Assembly (NCBI GenBank): GCA_946184715.1
Contig: CAMHGU010000102.1
Span: forward strand, 1-7,832
Direction of reading: 5' to 3'
DNA length: 7,832 nucleotides
Origin: an uncultured bacterium
GTDB lineage: Bacteria > Bacteroidota > Bacteroidia > Bacteroidales > Muribaculaceae
Shown: one piece after another, positions 6,441 through 7,832 of the stretch
Layout of the letters: each line of letters starts with the position of its first letter
Numbering within the stretch: position 1 is the stretch's first letter
Program-made: the position numbers and the translations under genes
Notes under the pieces: generated by a model
The model's database searches: none
What the model saw: only the letters and a program-made list of their open reading frames with translations
What the model was told of the DNA's origin: nothing

Positions 6441-6474
6441 AATAGAGGCTAAGGGAAAACCCGGAGCCTCTATT
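6441..6474. terminator. bidirectional terminator between typA and the repeat-protein gene
   Basis: A perfect 10-bp stem AATAGAGGCT/AGCCTCTATT (6441-6450 with 6465-6474) contains an inner GGG/CCC pair around AAAA. On the plus strand it ends typA 33 nt after the stop and is followed by GGTATTTGATT. On the minus strand it ends the converging gene 20 nt after its stop and is followed by the better T-rich tract TATTATTG. Confidence 0.85.
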
Positions 6475-6494
6475 GGTATTTGATTGGGGCGCGG

Positions 6495-7832
6495 TCAGTT
6501 GCCGGCGAGGACCATCTCGAGGAGAGCGGATACGTCGTTGCCGTCAACGGAGCCATCGCCGGTGACGTCGGCCACAGCCTTCTGCTCATCGCTGACACCA
6601 CCGGCGAGGACCATCTCGAGGAGGGCCGAGACGTCGTTGCCGTCAACCGATTCATCGCCGTTGATGTCGCCGGTCACGGCTGCGGGTTGGGTCACAGTGC
6701 CGGCGAGGCCATCGATGGTGTAGTATCCGCCGTTGACGAAATCGAGGTTTTCGGTCTGCGGCGTGCCGTTGTTGCTGAAGATGATTTCAGTGGGCGCATC
6801 GGTGATTCCGCTTGTGTTGACCCAGCGCCAGAGCTTGTGGCCGTTGTCGAGTGTAGCGACAAGTTCGCACGCCTGACCCGGCCAGCTGCCGCCGGTGTAG
6901 TTGTCGGTATCGGTCCACACCCAAGTGTAGATGGTGCTTGTCCAGGTGTCGGGTGCTTCAAAGTAGGCGAAGAAATCGTCGGCGATGAAAGTAGCTTCCG
7001 AGGGCAGCTCGGCGGCAGGTTGTTCCACAGTGCCTACAAGGCCATCGACGCTGTAGTAACCGCCGTTGGTGAAGGCGAGGTTGTCGGTTTGCGGCGTGCC
7101 GTTGTTGCTGAAGATGATTTCAGTGGGCGCGTCGGTGATTCCGCTTGTGTTGACCCAGCGCCAGAGCTTGTGGCCGTTGTCGAGGGTGGCGACAAGTTCG
7201 CAGGCTTGTCCGGGCCAGGAGCCTCCGGTGAAGTTGTTGTTGTCGTTCCACACCCAAGCGTAGATGTTGCCGGTCCACGTGGAGGGCGCTTCGAAGTAGG
7301 CGAAAAGGGCCTCCGCCACATATTCGGCTTCATCGGCGACTTCAGTCACTGTGTCGTCAGGCTGTGGAGTGTCGGTGCCACCGGAGGTTACCTCCTCGGT
7401 GATGTCGCGAGCCGACTTGCCGGCGGCGCTGTATTCGATAAAGATGTCGGAGGTGATGCCCTCAATGTTGTCGGTTTTGGTCTCGTCGCCGCCGCAGTTG
7501 AGGATGAAGTTGAGGGAAGCGACGTTATTGAAAGTGTAGCAGAGCCACGTCTCGCCATAGAGGGTGGCGGTTTGTGTCATCGCCGTTCCGGGCCAGCCGG
7601 AGGTGAGTTCGCCGCCGTCGTTCCAGGCGTAGATGTTCACGCCGCTATCGGAGGTGCGCACATACACGGTGATGTTGTTCTCTTCCACTTCGCCACCGCC
7701 CTGGCCGGAGGTTACCTCCTCGGTGATGTCGCGAGCCGACTTGCCGGCGGCGCTGTATTCGATAAAGATGTCGGAGGTGATGCCCTCAATGTTGTCGGTT
7801 TTGGTCTCGTCGCCGCCGCAGTTGAGGATGAA
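6495..7832 (-). CDS. secreted multi-module starch-binding-like protein with C-terminal dockerin (5' end outside window)
   Basis: C-terminal 445 residues; the frame stays open to the window edge, so the N-terminus is missing and the GTG at 7688 is not a start. N to C: end of one module (7705-7832), then a complete copy (about 7425-7673) with VYVRTSDSGVNIYAWNDGG, GWPGTAMTQT and FILNCGGDETKTDNI, resembling the starch-binding CBM26-type fold (W-P-G-T-A-M core). Next come two longer related modules (7023-7307 and 6690-6974) with NIYAWVW, GGSWPGQACEL, LWRWVN and IIFSNNGTPQT. Last is a dockerin-like pair of Ca-binding loops, DINGDESVDGND and DVTGDGSVDGND (6501-6674). Trp, Tyr and acidic residues are abundant, as expected of extracellular carbohydrate binding. 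A missing N-terminal GH13 alpha-amylase-type catalytic domain is plausible but unseen. The dockerin could dock to a cohesin or serve as a stabilising C-terminal cap. Confidence 0.82.
   Translation of the reverse strand, partial: FILNCGGDETKTDNIEGITSDIFIEYSAAGKSARDITEEVTSGQGGGEVEENNITVYVRTSDSGVNIYAWNDGGELTSGWPGTAMTQTATLYGETWLCYTFNNVASLNFILNCGGDETKTDNIEGITSDIFIEYSAAGKSARDITEEVTSGGTDTPQPDDTVTEVADEAEYVAEALFAYFEAPSTWTGNIYAWVWNDNNNFTGGSWPGQACELVATLDNGHKLWRWVNTSGITDAPTEIIFSNNGTPQTDNLAFTNGGYYSVDGLVGTVEQPAAELPSEATFIADDFFAYFEAPDTWTSTIYTWVWTDTDNYTGGSWPGQACELVATLDNGHKLWRWVNTSGITDAPTEIIFSNNGTPQTENLDFVNGGYYTIDGLAGTVTQPAAVTGDINGDESVDGNDVSALLEMVLAGGVSDEQKAVADVTGDGSVDGNDVSALLEMVLAGN
6501..6674 (-). repeat. 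duplicated dockerin type I-like repeats
   Basis: Two 23-residue repeats, 33 residues (99 bp) apart, each with a D-x-(N/T)-G-D-x-S-V-D-G-N-D calcium-loop pattern followed by the helix VSALLEMVLAG. They form the extreme C-terminus (stop TAA on the minus strand at 6495-6497). The helices are identical in both repeats. Confidence 0.88.
6690..6974 (-). repeat. 111-aa module repeat, copy 2
   Basis: Second copy of the 7023-7307 module, FAYFEAPDTWTSTIYTWVW to DGLAGTV. The variable positions cluster at the two ends (TSTIYTWVWTDTDNY; TENLDFVNGGYYTI). Confidence 0.93.
7023..7307 (-). repeat. 111-aa module repeat, copy 1
   Basis: Encodes the module from FAYFEAPSTWTGNIYAWVW to DGLVGTV. It repeats with an exact 333-bp offset at 6690-6974. 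The central 48 residues (TGGSWPGQ to NGTPQT) are identical in both copies. It shares NIYAW and W-P-G motifs with the preceding CBM26-like modules, so it is probably a divergent relative. Confidence 0.93.
7381..7508 (-). repeat. direct repeat copy B, CBM26-like module end
   Basis: Perfect 128-bp match to 7705-7832. The identity includes every third-codon position, so the duplication or homogenisation is recent. Identity stops abruptly at 7380/7381, at the start of the Gly/Thr-rich linker. Confidence 0.95.
7705..7832 (-). repeat. direct repeat copy A, CBM26-like module end (continues past window)
   Basis: Identical over all 128 visible bases to 7381-7508, offset 324 bp (108 codons). It encodes the module end FILNCGGDETKTDN through the linker ARDITEEVTSG. 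The true repeat boundary lies outside the window. Confidence 0.95.

Noticed and set aside
7686..7688. GTG as start codon of the repeat protein
   Set aside because: The same frame stays open upstream to the window edge and encodes another copy of the repeated module, so the GTG is internal.
6690..7832. CRISPR-like or transposon-derived repeats
   Set aside because: All repeats are in-frame, module-sized (99, 324 and 333 bp) and coding; no short spaced repeats or terminal inverted repeats are seen.

Overview
The window looks like chromosomal DNA of a GC-rich member of the Bacteroidales, probably a gut lineage close to Muribaculaceae or Prevotella; the family-level guess is only inference. The main support is the promoters. 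Five copies of the Bacteroidota sigma-ABfr type (TTG, 19-20 bp spacer, TAnnTTTG) sit just upstream of genes that lack a clear Shine-Dalgarno site. The proteins also fit: TypA/BipA, S15, and a multi-module starch-binding-like protein that ends in a dockerin.

Layout. (1) 15-1292, plus: an arginine deiminase family protein with a signal peptide. (2) 1319-1393: a promoter packed with ATCGGC/GCCGAT half-sites, including a perfect 24-bp palindrome between its -33 and -7 boxes. (3) 1404-2296, plus: a helix-turn-helix + Fic protein broken by a 5-bp tandem duplication right after the Fic active-site motif. (4) 2310-3638, plus: guanine deaminase with its own promoter, which contains a helically phased direct repeat. 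(5) 3661-3824, minus: tRNA-Lys(UUU) with promoter and terminator. (6) 3825-4177: a gene-free stretch rich in GC hairpins. (7) 4178-4576: rpsO (minus) and typA (plus, 4608-6407) fired from back-to-back promoters. (8) A bidirectional terminator at 6441-6474. (9) 6495-7832, minus: the C-terminal 445 residues of a secreted repeat protein with CBM26-like starch-binding modules and a two-repeat dockerin, running off the window edge.

How the parts relate. rpsO, tRNA-Lys and typA are translation and ribosome-related housekeeping genes. The arginine deiminase and guanine deaminase both release ammonia from nitrogen-rich substrates, but they lie in separate transcription units with the Fic gene between them, so I do not claim a pathway. 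The Fic locus is the most accessory-looking part. The DNA-binding domain of the Fic protein probably binds the palindromic operator of its own gene, and the coding frame is currently broken by what looks like a single slippage event. The right end belongs to a polysaccharide-binding protein whose modules show recent duplication and patchy homogenisation. No CRISPR array, transposase or phage gene is visible.
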